From Brachyhypopomus gauderio (taxonomy: Eukaryota; Chordata; Actinopteri; Gymnotiformes; Hypopomidae), in assembly GCF_052324685.1 (NCBI RefSeq), contig NC_135225.1:3864201-3928200 (forward strand): a DNA stretch of 64,000 nucleotides. Direction: 5' to 3'. The number at the start of each line of letters is the position of its first letter. The stretch's first letter is position 1. Below are positions 1-26,528 of this stretch, piece by piece. The translations under genes and the position numbers were made by a program. The notes under the pieces were generated by a model. That model saw only the letters and a program-made list of their open reading frames with translations. It did no database searches and was not told the DNA's origin.

Positions 1-501
1 TTTTCGGGAGCTTCACTTCTCCCTGTGTGGCTTCCTGGGCTAGGCGCGGGCCTCCAGCGGGAACGTCTTGAAGTGGCAGCACGCAGGCCGAGACAGTTGG
101 GCCCATCTGCCGCGGGCCTGAGGGGCCCCTGCATTATTAATGGGGCCACGCACACTGCTGGCTCCTCAGAGAGGCAGGCCTGGCTTGAGGAAGGTCTGGC
201 TCCTCACCACACTCCTCCTGTGGAAAAAAAAAACATCTCTCTCGCCCCCTCGGCCTGCCACAGTACTTCTTCTGCATGTCCACTTCTTGACACGTCTTTT
301 TGTCCTATCCTTGAGCTTGCTTTCTCTGTCCCTGTCTTACGCATTTTTACTTTGACGGTTTCCACTCTTTCTCCTCCTATTCCCTCTCCACTTTACTTCC
401 TCCTGTCTCGCTTGCGCTCTCTCTTTCATTTGCTCTTCTTCCTCTTTACTATCCTTGTCACCCCTCTTGCTTGGTCTCCGTCTCTCTCTCTCCCTCTCTC
501 T

Positions 502-564
<63 letters not shown>

Positions 565-628
565 TTCACCTTTTGTTTCTGTCTATGGCTTGACCATGCA
601 AGTATGTGTGAGAGAGCGAGAGATAGTG

Positions 629-675
<47 letters not shown>

Positions 676-1265
676 TGGGCTGCCGGGCTCACCCATGCAT
701 GCTCAGTAAATTAGAGTGAACACGGGTGCCAATCAGCTGGTACTGCCAGATACCCGCCTCCCCCATGACCCAGGGCCATCTAATTTTCTGCTTAATTTTG
801 CTGCAGTCAGTTTGCATTTTTGGATGATTATGTGGTGGGAAATTAACAATAAATAACAAATGTGGTCTGAAAGCCTCCTCTTGAGTTCCCAACACCCACC
901 CCTGGAAACCAGTATCCAGTTGCACGAGCACCCTCTCAGTCCACCCAGCCTGTCAGTTAGGGTAATGAAAGTGTCTGTAGTTCTTTGTAATGTAATGTGG
1001 AGGACAGTGGTGTCTGCTGCTGGAATGGGGGTGTTCTTGCAGGGCTGATGGAGACATACAAAGAAAAGGCATTCCCCCTGTAATCACTAACCGCCCTCTC
1101 TTAGAGACTTATATTTGCAACAGTAGGTGCTGATGAAACTGAAACACGTTTTCTCTGTTTCTATCCTGGTCCCCGCCCATGTGTCTGTGTCTGGCTGGTG
1201 CTGTCCGTCCTCACCCCGGGTCTCTTTCTCTCTTTCACTCATTCCTGTTAGAGTACCTGCAAAGG
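1..1265. other. 5' flank or upstream intron of ikzf1, no gene recognised
   Basis: No coding exon is recognisable here. The stretch holds a pyrimidine-rich block, a long CT run followed by a GA run (480-673), and unique sequence leading to the splice acceptor just before the ikzf1 start exon (pyrimidine-rich tract ending in TTAG near 1251). Ikaros genes usually have a non-coding first exon; it is probably outside the window or unrecognisable here. Open frames across the CT/GA runs are low-complexity artefacts. Confidence 0.5.
480..673. repeat. (CT)n then (GA)n inverted microsatellite pair
   Basis: A CT-rich tract of about 80 bp (480-560) is followed after roughly 70 bp by a nearly pure GA tract (632-673). 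The two are complementary and could pair as a hairpin in single-stranded DNA or RNA. Confidence 0.9.
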
Positions 1266-16485
<15,220 letters not shown>

Positions 16486-17077
16486 GCACCCACCGGGATG
16501 TTGTTGACAGATACAAACATACAAGCTCCAGCGTCAACAACTATACACCACATACAAACTTTTTTTTACACATTGTCTGAACACTGTATGCATGTTTGAA
16601 GATTTAACCGATCTTTTAATTTAAAATACACTGATTATTGTAGAAAGATGTAAATAGAATTCACTGTCTTGTCTATTTTTCTACAATTGTGCGAGTTACC
16701 TTCCAAATGCAGGACACTGGCTTGAGTTGAAGGAGAAACATTGAACTGTTTTTGAAGACAAATACCCAAATCTAAATTAATCTTATGTTGTTTATTCTTT
16801 TGAGCCGTTTACGTCCAACTAAAAAAATAGTCCCATGTGCCTGCAAAGATATGTTGAAATGATGATTGTAAACGTTTTGCATCAGCAGTGTTGGAAGGTT
16901 ATGTTATAACCTTACAGATATAGAACTGTAATCTTTGTGTATTATGAGCAGAAATACTTGGTCATTTATTTCTTTTAGATTTTGTTTGGTTTTTGTTATT
17001 TAAGTTTAGGTTTTAATTGTACTTTAAATGTGCAAAATAGCAACAGCATCTAAGTACATACATGCTTGCAAAATATC

Positions 17078-17083
17078 AATAAA
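17078..17083 (+). terminator. ikzf1 candidate poly(A) signal
   Basis: AATAAA about 590 bp after the ikzf1 stop. The intervening sequence has no coding pattern and is taken as 3' UTR. A more distal site cannot be excluded (see the AATAAA repeat near 19.4 kb). Confidence 0.55.
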
Positions 17084-17813
17084 AGATATTTTACATTGTG
17101 CAACATCTATCAGTGTGTCACATATGTATTTATCTTTACTAAATTTTTGTTTCAAATTAAGATCCATTTGGCAGTAAAAAGAAAACAGCTTCAACCTACT
17201 AACCAAGAAAATGTTTAAGAAATTCAAAATTGCATCAGACATTCCTTGCTTGTGTAAATAATTGACCTAAATGTCCATCAACCCCAGGAGGAGCAGCCTC
17301 CTGTCAGACAAAAACACTTGTAGGGAAAAATGATTGACACCCATATATGACTGAAAATGAATACACTTAAGTAAAAAAGTTTAAAATGTTAAATATATAA
17401 AAGAATAAATAATAGGAGAAATAGAAGACCAACCACAAGAAATAAGAACTTCATGAAAACGTTCCCCGTTACTGACATTCTTGGACATAATAATTTTAAT
17501 CTTGTTTGAATATTAAGTTCCAAATAGAAATTGTTGAAAAAGGTTGTATGCTTATTCTGCAATAATGAACCTGGGCATCATACACTGAACAGCGCACTAC
17601 AGGCACAGGGGCAGTGTGGTGAAAACACGTATACACTGTGAAAAAATGCATTTGATGGTGTTTTAAGAAACGCGGCTGGAATTTTCCAACATCCACTTGG
17701 CACTTGTTTAAGACACACCTGTTATGTCCATAATGAACATCAGATAGACCATGTCTGAGTGTGTGCACTCTGCCTGCTAAGAGAGGGACTAGAACATCAG
17801 TTCTATGGTGCCA

Positions 17814-17856
<43 letters not shown>

Positions 17857-19146
17857 CCAGATGGCTCCTGTGTGATTGGGTGGAAACGGGAAGCAGCTGT
17901 AGCCAATGTAGTGTGCCCACGCTTCAGTGGGACCCAACAGTGGGGACAGCACATTTGCATGAGAGGAATAATCTGGCCAACACTCACCCACCATCCCTCC
18001 CCATCCGCTCCAATCCAAAATCTCACTTCTCCTTTCCACCAAAACTAGCGCTAGACAGCTTTCCTACACACCCCACCCCTTCCACAACGCTCTTCGCAAA
18101 ACCCTGAATCTGCCGGCGGGGTCGTTAAGGTCAGGCTTTAATCCACAACAATACCGCAATTAAGCATCTGATGAGAAAATAACCTACGTTCATCTAGGTG
18201 TTTGGATGTGAGTAGATGAGCCAACCTGTAGTCTATTGAAGAATATTTCTTGAAGTGCAATTAAGATTTAAAAAAGGGTCAAAACGGGAGTTTGTAGAAG
18301 AGTCTTGCCTACCTCCAGACGAATTCTCACCGCCTTGTTTTCTGAGTCCAGCTGTGGGCTTCTCCCTGCTGCCCGACACCCTCCGTCCTCTGGGAGACAC
18401 TCAACACTTGCACTGCTGGCTAGTTTTACAAAGTTCCAGCACTGTAGCCAACCACACCGCCCTGAAATATTCATTAACCGACTTGACAAAAAGATGAAAA
18501 ATAAATGAAACCCTTTTTTCATGGTCTTCCAGTTTTGCTAAGATTGTTTCATAAAAATTACATGACTGATTCATTTCATGTGGGTGCAATCTATAATCAG
18601 TTTCTCTGTGACTGGCAAAGGCAAGTTTATAAATCAACCACATTTTTAGCATTCCAACATATTGTAGAAACTGGATTTTTTTTTTATGACAAAGTTAGAA
18701 ATTTTGGAAATATAAAGACCCACTCAACCAATTATCCACAGCACTTTTAACATAAAGCACATTCATTCCATGCAATACCATCTTCACCCACTGGCTGCTG
18801 ATTCAAAGACACATAAAGGTTCCATTCAATTTTACTTCCCATTTGAGCAGTGTGAAAAAATACAGAAATTCAACATCTAATATGCCATATATCCTAATAT
18901 CTGGTATTCGTTCTTAGTCTGCAGCCTATGACAGTCATAAGTGGTTGTGTTACATATTAAATACTGCTTCATCACAAGTGAAAAGATGTTTAAAATGATG
19001 TATCCTTATAAATATATAAATATAAATAACATTTTAAAATCTCATGATCCTTACTTCACACCAATTTCTTACAATTACATGTCAATAGTTAATACAAAAG
19101 ATTCACACTTTGTCTACTAAAGCTCTATATATACACATTTTTGTAT

Positions 19147-19148
<2 letters not shown>

Positions 19149-19199
<51 letters not shown>
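19149..19199. repeat. (CA)n(TA)n compound microsatellite
   Basis: A CA run that passes directly into a TA run, in the ikzf1-fignl1 intergenic region. Confidence 0.93.
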
Positions 19200-19397
19200 G
19201 CTTTAGTCATTTGATGCTTGAACCTTAAACAGCTTTGGGAGTACTAGACAGGAAGTGCCCGAATCTAATGACTTATTTATAATGTGTATTTCTAAAGACA
19301 GTTTGATCTTAGACTATATTACACTTAGTATTTTAAATGTTTCCCTCTCTAGAACTATTTTGAGTTATGGAACTAACAAATAGCCTACATTTCTAGG

Positions 19398-19529
19398 AAT
19401 ATTTGGTTATATCTCCCTAATAAAACTCTGAATATTTGGTTATATCTCCCTAATAAAAATCTAAATATTTGGTTATATCTCCCTAATAAAACTCTGAATA
19501 TTTGGTTATATCTCCCTAATAAAACTGAA
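19398..19529 (+). repeat. 33-bp tandem repeat, four copies, each with AATAAA
   Basis: Units begin at 19398, 19431, 19464 and 19497 (AATATTTGGTTATATCTCCC...). Each carries AATAAA (19419, 19452, 19485, 19518). Only the third boundary shows substitutions. Confidence 0.95.
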
Positions 19530-19790
19530 TTCCTGTGCTTAAGGGACATGAATTTGGTTCACTTCTCATATTCGTTAAGGAACTTAACATACACCTCATA
19601 ATGTAACGTCTACCCTAACACCAACTATTATGATTCATTTTGTTTCAGTGAAAAAATGATTTAATTCCTGAGTTCTTCATTACCTGATTTAACAAGTGAG
19701 ATAATGGAGGGAAAGTCCTGAATCATTACCTCAAATAACAGGACATATTTGGCACACAGGGAATTCTGACCATGTGATGACATAGTTATT

Positions 19791-19823
<33 letters not shown>

Positions 19824-21128
19824 CACAAAAGCCTGCTAAGTCACTGCCTCTCAATTGGTACTCCTCACGCTTTAATTTAATTTTGCCAGAACTTCCCAAT
19901 GCCAAAAATGAATCGGTCCCAAGATTGAGAACAGAAACTACAGCAGTATAAAATTAAAGAAGCAAAACCAAGATGAACAATATCATTCACTAAAGGAATT
20001 TGACAGGTCATTAAACATACCCAATTGACCACATCCAAGTTATAAAATCATTTTTCTCTGATTTGCCAAATGCCGTCCCATACCCACACAGCAACAATAA
20101 CAACAGGAAGACCCATGCAAGACTTCGCCTGTGGGTAACTCTTATCATAAGACCAGAATGCCTGCAACGTTGCCCAACTTCCCCTGCTCGATCCCCTTAC
20201 AAAGAGCGATGAAAACAGAGGAGTTAGTAATGCTTCACAGGACCAGCAGGGCATGAAGACCAGCAAGACACCAGTGAGCATGTTGGGTGAAGATGTTCAA
20301 CGATGGTTCTTCTTTGAATAATACACTCAATAGGAAACAAGTGACAGGATGCCCGTTGTTCCCTTTTATTGTAAGCTTGGCACATTTCCTCAGTATTTCA
20401 CACGGAAAAGTTGCTGCTCCATTTAATTTCACAGGAAAGTAAATTAAAGAAAATAAATTTTCACAAATTGGGTTCTATAAATGTATTGGGGGCGTCTCAT
20501 GTTCACCCCATTCTAAAGCTCAGATACTGAGTCTAGTTAGTGCAGGTCTAGAAGAAAGATAAACTCTAGTGTATGTGTAGTACATAGCATACAAGACAAC
20601 ACAAATCAGCTTAGTGCCAAACTCTTAGTTTGTCCTTCCTGTACAATATAACTTGCACTTTTGAGATGACCATAAAACAGCACCCAGACGGCAAGTATTC
20701 TGTTGACCATCATGTGTTCAGTTTTGTCCAACAGAAACGCTGTACTCCTTGAAGTATTTCGAGAACAATTCTTATTGAATCTGAGGTAAAACCAATACAC
20801 TAAATCCAGAGTGAAAAGAACAGTGGACATCACTGTGGACAGAGGAACTTTAAAATGAAAGAGAGAGATAGATTAGATTATACTACTCTTACATCTGTAC
20901 ATCATAAACTCAGACACCCACATTTTTATGGCTTAGAATAAAAAGAGAAAATATAATTCATTATTCAAACAGAAAATATACCCATACAACTACCAAACCT
21001 GTGAATAAATACAAGGTGACGAAAATGGAAGTATAAGAAAATAAAGACATAACATTTTCAGTGTTGGCTCAGTAAGGACAATGACCTCAAACATTTTTTT
21101 AAAAACAAAACTGATAAAAGTAAATACC

Positions 21129-21134
21129 TTTATT
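21129..21134 (-). terminator. fignl1 candidate poly(A) signal
   Basis: TTTATT on the plus strand, which is AATAAA on the minus strand, about 115 bp beyond the fignl1 stop. It gives a short 3' UTR. Confidence 0.6.
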
Positions 21135-21247
21135 TTATTTACATGGCTAAAGAGGAAACAAATTGCAAACATCTGTAATCCCCCCCCCACCACATTCATC
21201 AAAACACACAACAAACAACACAAACAAACAAAAAAAAGCTCGAGTGT

Positions 21248-23260
21248 TTATCGACCACAGCCAAAAGTTTTGTTCCATTCCTCATAGAGCTGCAGGTCTT
21301 TGGGAGACACACTGGGACGCACGGTCTTCAGAGCTTCTTGGAAGTCATGGTACAGTATAGGCCTCACCTGCTCAGGTGTGATGGTGGCGATGTCACTGAG
21401 CTGGATACTGCGAATGGGGCCCAGTGCTGCTTCACGGCACAGCTGCGTCATATCGGCCCCCGAGAACCCGTCCGTCCCCAGCACCACCTTCTCAAACTCA
21501 TCGGCTCCCAACCGGCTCTTCTCCTTCAACATGAGGTTGGTCACTATCTGCTGCCGGGCGGTCGCCTCCGGAAGGGGGATGTAGAGCCGTTTGGCGAGGC
21601 GACGACGGGCAGCTTCGTCGATCTCCTGCGGTCGATTGGTGGCTCCCACCACCAAGATTCGATCCTCGGAGGACGTCGCGGCTCCGTCCAGCTGGACGAG
21701 GAACTCGGTCTTAATCCGGCGGGACGAATCGTGCTCTCCGTCCGTGCGCTGAGAAAGCAGGGAATCGATTTCATCGATAAAGATGACTGCTGGCTGGTGG
21801 CACCGAGCGATGGCGAAGAGCGCCCTCACCATCTTCTCTCCCTCACCCACCCACTTGGAGGTGAGTGAGGAGGCACTGATGCTGAAGAACGTGGCTCCAG
21901 ACTGGCTGGCTATGCACTTTCCTATGAGCGTTTTCCCAGTGCCTGGAGGACCAAACAGAAGAATTCCCTTGGGTGGACCTCTGAGACCAGTGAAAATATC
22001 GGGCCTAAGCATGGGCCACACCACAATCTCTTTTATGGTGGCTTTGGCAAACTCAAGACCAGCGATGTCGTCCCACACCACAGGTGGGCCATGGTCCATA
22101 ATTTCACTCATAATTAGTTCAATTATCTTAGGCTCAAAGTTCTTCAGCCGCTCATCAACAGGTTGAGTGTCTTGTGACGCATTATCCCTACCACCGCCGT
22201 CCTCCTCTTGTTTTGGCATCGGTGAGACAAATTTGGAGAAGGCCCCACGTGGTCGGTTTGCCCCTAGACATTTTTTGGTGACTGTGACCATATTCGCCGA
22301 CGAGCCCCTCTGGCCCTGATGAGAATGCTTTTTCTGCTGGTCAACGATAAGTTGCTCTCGAGCGGTTTTAAAACTAGAGCCGGGAATCTCCTCCCTCCTT
22401 TGTCCGCCGCCTCCAAGGTCATACCCTCCCTGTGGTAGGAATGAGCTTCTGTTAGTTTCAGTTCCTGAACTGTAGAAGTTCTTCCTCTTGGAGGGATTTG
22501 TGGAGAAGAACACAGACTGGTGATTGTTTGTGTTGGATGTACTTGGGTTACCAACGCTGGACTGTAGACAAGGCCCAGAGTTAACTGGGGGATTGTACGT
22601 GTTCTGACCAAAGAGAGGCGTGATCCCTGCAGGGGTTCTTGGAGGCTTACAAGTGGGTGGAACGCCTGTGGGTGCTCCTGTGGGTGCCCCTTCCTTGCCT
22701 CTGGCCCTCACTACAGGACCATTTCCAAAGTTAATAACCCGAGGCTCCACTTCAGCACTGGGAACAGGTGCAGGCCAGGAAGGAGATGGTTCTGAAACAC
22801 CACCACTGCCAGAACTAAACTCAGCCGCACCTTTGCTCCAACTGCCACTGACCTCCTCACCGACCGTTATGTCAGCGTCTGTGGGATCCACAGGGAGCCT
22901 CTCGTCTCCAGCCCGCATCATGCTCTGCACGCACGGCAGGCTGAACACGTTTTCAGTCGTTAGAGACGACTCCCATTTGTCGCTGTGATTCCTCTGGTTG
23001 CGGGCCAGGTGCAGTACGCCGTCGGCGTAGTTATTCAGCCCCACGCGCTGGTCGTCCGAGTCCAGCAACGCGGCATAGTGCTCCGTGTACGTCCTCAGCA
23101 GGCTGGAGGCCCCGGTGGCAGAGAGCTCAGCATTCGCCCATGCATACTGAATGGACAGAATGTGTGCGCGGTACGCGTCAGCCGTCTGTTCAAGTGTGTA
23201 CGTGCCAGACAAAATGTCAAAGGACCGCCTCTGCCACTCGTCCAGGTGTGTGTTACTCAT
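21248..23260 (-). CDS. fignl1: Fidgetin-like protein 1, AAA ATPase
   Basis: Meiotic-clade AAA ATPase that acts with RAD51 in homologous recombination and removes RAD51 from DNA. The 670-residue product (human is about 674) is uninterrupted in one exon. The N-terminal region ([14 protein letters not shown]...) matches the family. A disordered middle leads to the RAD51-binding segment with FKTA at 297-300 and a KFVSP motif near 343-347. The AAA core has Walker A GPPGTGKT at 437-444, Walker B IFIDEID at 493-499 and the arginine-rich [10 protein letters not shown]. The C-terminal Vps4-type end is NKTFGCGR. The start is the first ATG of the frame, 12 nt after a TTACAG splice acceptor, so the 5' UTR is split. 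All ATPase motifs are intact. It is tail-to-tail with ikzf1 and head-to-head with ttl. Confidence 0.98.
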   Translation of the reverse strand: MSNTHLDEWQRRSFDILSGTYTLEQTADAYRAHILSIQYAWANAELSATGASSLLRTYTEHYAALLDSDDQRVGLNNYADGVLHLARNQRNHSDKWESSLTTENVFSLPCVQSMMRAGDERLPVDPTDADITVGEEVSGSWSKGAAEFSSGSGGVSEPSPSWPAPVPSAEVEPRVINFGNGPVVRARGKEGAPTGAPTGVPPTCKPPRTPAGITPLFGQNTYNPPVNSGPCLQSSVGNPSTSNTNNHQSVFFSTNPSKRKNFYSSGTETNRSSFLPQGGYDLGGGGQRREEIPGSSFKTAREQLIVDQQKKHSHQGQRGSSANMVTVTKKCLGANRPRGAFSKFVSPMPKQEEDGGGRDNASQDTQPVDERLKNFEPKIIELIMSEIMDHGPPVVWDDIAGLEFAKATIKEIVVWPMLRPDIFTGLRGPPKGILLFGPPGTGKTLIGKCIASQSGATFFSISASSLTSKWVGEGEKMVRALFAIARCHQPAVIFIDEIDSLLSQRTDGEHDSSRRIKTEFLVQLDGAATSSEDRILVVGATNRPQEIDEAARRRLAKRLYIPLPEATARQQIVTNLMLKEKSRLGADEFEKVVLGTDGFSGADMTQLCREAALGPIRSIQLSDIATITPEQVRPILYHDFQEALKTVRPSVSPKDLQLYEEWNKTFGCGR

Positions 23261-23737
23261 GTCTGGTCCAGCCTGTGTAAGAAGTAGTTACAGAATCAAT
23301 GAGAAAAATATAATAAGTCTTTCTTGGAATGTGAGAATAGCAAACTATGATACAACAGAGTACAAAAATAAAAGGCTTATCTTCAAATTGCATTTTAATT
23401 AAGCTCACCTTTTAATTAGGCGATAATTATATTCTTTAGTGCTTACTTTATAGTTTTGGCTTAATTATTAAAGGAGGGTAAGTAGCTAAGCAAACGCTCT
23501 TTTTAATGTAACTAGTACTCTAGCCGCAAAGAAACGATAAACACAAATATCTGACCGCCCGCAAATACAACTGTGACCCTGTCCCCTCAATACTGGGCAC
23601 TATGTAGTCAGCTTGCTAGGGAGACTCGGTGGAACATAAGGTTGTCTAGTTAGCTAGCCAACTAGATTAGCTGCTCTGATCTGCATTAGGATAGAAAACT
23701 ACGCTTTTGGACTTCTGATTCTCGTCCCACAACTCAC

Positions 23738-23850
23738 CTCTAAATGTCAGTATCGTACCTTATTCCGGACTCAAACACGGAGGTCGCACAAACTTTCACC
23801 CAACTTCCCGCCGCCTTTGGCGCGCCGGCTACTTCTTCGTCCCTCCACTG
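23738..23850 (-). other. Candidate fignl1 non-coding first exon
   Basis: On the minus strand, a GTGAGT donor (plus 23732-23737) pairs with the acceptor just upstream of the fignl1 ATG (near 23273). The exon would lie at 23738 and upward, in a CpG-containing segment. The upper boundary is a guess because the transcription start is not visible. Confidence 0.5.
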
Positions 23851-24529
23851 CGCCGCTGCCGGTGTTTTCATTAGTTGGATTCTTGCCGCCACCGTGTGGC
23901 TGCGAAGTGCAATTGCGGCAGAACACTAAAAAAAACTACAACGACCACAATGCCCCTCGGCTCGAGGCTGGCGTAGCGGCTTAATCCATAGGTGCGCCTG
24001 GTGGATCGGATCGCGACAATTCGGATGGAAAAATTCGGTCCCGTGGACGTCCGGTAACTTTGAGCAACGAATTCGCTCACCCGGCACCCGCGAATCTCAC
24101 GTTTAGTGTTCGGTCAAAGTTCAGAAACGATCGTTTTGGTCCGTGGCAAACCAACATTTATTTTAATAATAAAAAAAAAGCTAGTGTAGCTAGCTAAGCT
24201 ATCCGTTAGCATTTGATAGGCAGGCGAGCCGGAGGAGTCACACCCATAATATTGGTGATCACTGATCAATACGTCGGTCATCGATATCATTTATTTAACG
24301 GTGTACAAAGTGAACGCGCACTTATTAGGACCAGTTTTGATGGTTTAGGGGACGTCATGAGTGTCCTGTCTCGGACCGCCTTGTTTGGGGACAGATAACG
24401 GTGACCATCGGGACAGTGGGACAGGACGGGCCGGTGGGGACCGGGGACGGTGGACCGGTGGTCTCGGGACACTCAGGACGGGCCGGTGGACCGGTGGTCT
24501 CGGGACACTCCGCTCCCGTGTTTCACTAC
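23850..24529. promoter_or_regulatory. Bidirectional fignl1/ttl promoter region
   Basis: Less than 0.7 kb separates the presumed fignl1 first exon (minus) from the ttl start (plus). The segment is richer in CpG than its flanks and has no TATA box in a convincing position. A shared promoter is inferred from the head-to-head arrangement. Confidence 0.5.
24423..24510 (+). repeat. G-rich direct duplication in the ttl 5' leader
   Basis: AGGACGGGCCGGTGG...GGTCTCGGGACACTC appears at 24423-24474 (with a 16-bp insertion) and again at 24475-24510, immediately upstream of the ttl start codon. The duplicated leader is G-rich and could fold stably in the mRNA. Confidence 0.85.
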
Positions 24530-24547
24530 ATGAGCAGCGGTACCACC

Positions 24548-26497
24548 ATGTACACGTTCGTGGTGCGGGACGAGAACAGCAGCGTGTACGCCGAGGTGGC
24601 CAACATCCTGCTGGGCACCGGGAGGTGGAGGAGGCTGAGGAGGGACCACCCCCGCTTCAACCTGATGCTGGGCGAGCGGAACCGACTACCGTTTGGACGC
24701 TTGGGTATACAGGACACACACTCCTGCTGCCAGTATACAGGACACCTGTCCCTGCTGCCAGTATACAGGACACCTGTCCCTGCTGCCAGTATACAGGACA
24801 CCTGTCCCTGCTGCCAGTATACAGGACACACACTCCTGCTGCCAGTATACAGGACACCTGTCCCTGCTGCCAGTATACAGGACACACACTCCTGCTGCCA
24901 GTATACAGGACACCTGTCCCTGCTGCCAGTAAACAGGACACCTGTCCCTGCTGCCAGTATACAGGACACACACTCCTGCTGCCAGAAACACGTTGTTGGT
25001 TTTAGAAGGAGGCGCAGGATACTATGACTGCATCTCTGCCACCTGTAATATGGTTTACATTAAAAAATGTACTCAAATAGTCCTTTAAAAAAAGCAAGAA
25101 ACCCTTAAATCCCTTAAATAAAGGCTCAATGATAATCTTGCCTTTTTACAATAATTATAAGGGTTTCCTCTGCAAGTTGGAAATGTGTGTAATTTCAGGA
25201 TGAACTAATTTTGCCCTGAAAATTAAAGTCTAACCTCTTATCAGTTAGCACCCATACATTGTTGGGTGGTTTATTCCGTCGGCTATTATTCTGTATCCAT
25301 GCATGTGTTTTGCTAAGTGCTTATGAACCTCTGACCAGCCATGTTCTTGGGCTCTGACATTCACCTTATGTGACATTATGACCTTTATGGCATCCTGTTG
25401 TGCTCACAGATCTAGTAAATATGTATTGATATCTGACCTTTATTGACAGAAGTGATTCTTTAGTGGAATTCAGTGGTATTCAGCAGCTCAGCTAATATGT
25501 CACTGGGTGTGATGTAATGACCGCCATGTCTCCCACAGGTCATGAACCAGGACTGATCCAGCTAGTGAACTACTACAGAGGGGCAGACAGGCTGTGCCGC
25601 AAAGCGTCCCTCGTCAAGTATGTGTCTCCTTCAGCTTTTCTCAAATGTATGAACCCCCTTTTGATTTCTTCTTAAATCTTACATTTCTTAAACATCATCT
25701 CAAATGAGTGGAACTGTGAGATTAGCGTAGCTAACTAATAATCAACATTACTGTGTAATCTGTAAAAGACTGAACAAACTTTCAATGTGTAGCCTAATAT
25801 TACAATATTATGAGGGGCTGAAAATAACCGAAGGTATCGATATGTTGATTCACTGTTTGCATTTATATGATTCCATTTCCTGTTTGTTTCTTTTTCTGCA
25901 AACACACAATTTTTCATTTATTACATTAAAGTTTAGTACCTGTTCACTGTAGCTGCCCTGTTTACCCTGTAGGTTAATAAAGACAAGTCCAGAACTGAAA
26001 GACTCCTGCAACTGGTTTCCTGAGTCTTACATCATTTACCCCACCAACCTCAACACTCCTGTAGCTCCTCCCACCAATGGTATTAGCCACCTGAAGACCA
26101 GCCCCAAGACAGACGAGCGGGAGGTCTTCCTCACCTCACACCACTCCAGAAAGGAGAACGGCGAGGAAACCGTGTGGATTGCTAAATCATCAGCTGGAGC
26201 CAAAGGTGCGTTCCTTGAACAGACGAAGACCATTAACAGAAACGCTCTCAAGCTTCGCAACTCATCAGTGATGCGTTTTATATATCACAGGTATCAAACT
26301 GAAGTCAGAGGGCCAGTGCACAGGACACCTGAACGTTTACCTGAACGTTTACCTGAACGTTTACATGAACGTTTACCTGAACATTTACCTGCTAACGCAC
26401 CTGATTCAACTTTCCAAGCACTAGTCAATTCATGGTGTAAATCAATTTTTAGAGCAGAGTGGCCTTCGTCAATGTGATCTCTGTATAAAATGTGTGG

Positions 26498-26528
<31 letters not shown>

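Larger units (their letters stand above)
17100..21120. other. Convergent intergenic region between ikzf1 and fignl1
   Basis: About 4 kb between two 3' ends. It holds CA runs at 17814-17853 and 19795-19823, a CA-to-TA run at 19149-19199, and a 33-bp tandem repeat at 19398-19529. No gene was recognised and the remainder is AT-rich unique sequence. Confidence 0.7.

Noticed and set aside
24361-25027. Plus-strand frames of about 210 codons covering ttl exon 1 and the minisatellite
   Set aside because: Past 24704 the reading is intronic repeat. Homology to tubulin tyrosine ligase stops at the donor and resumes at 25539.
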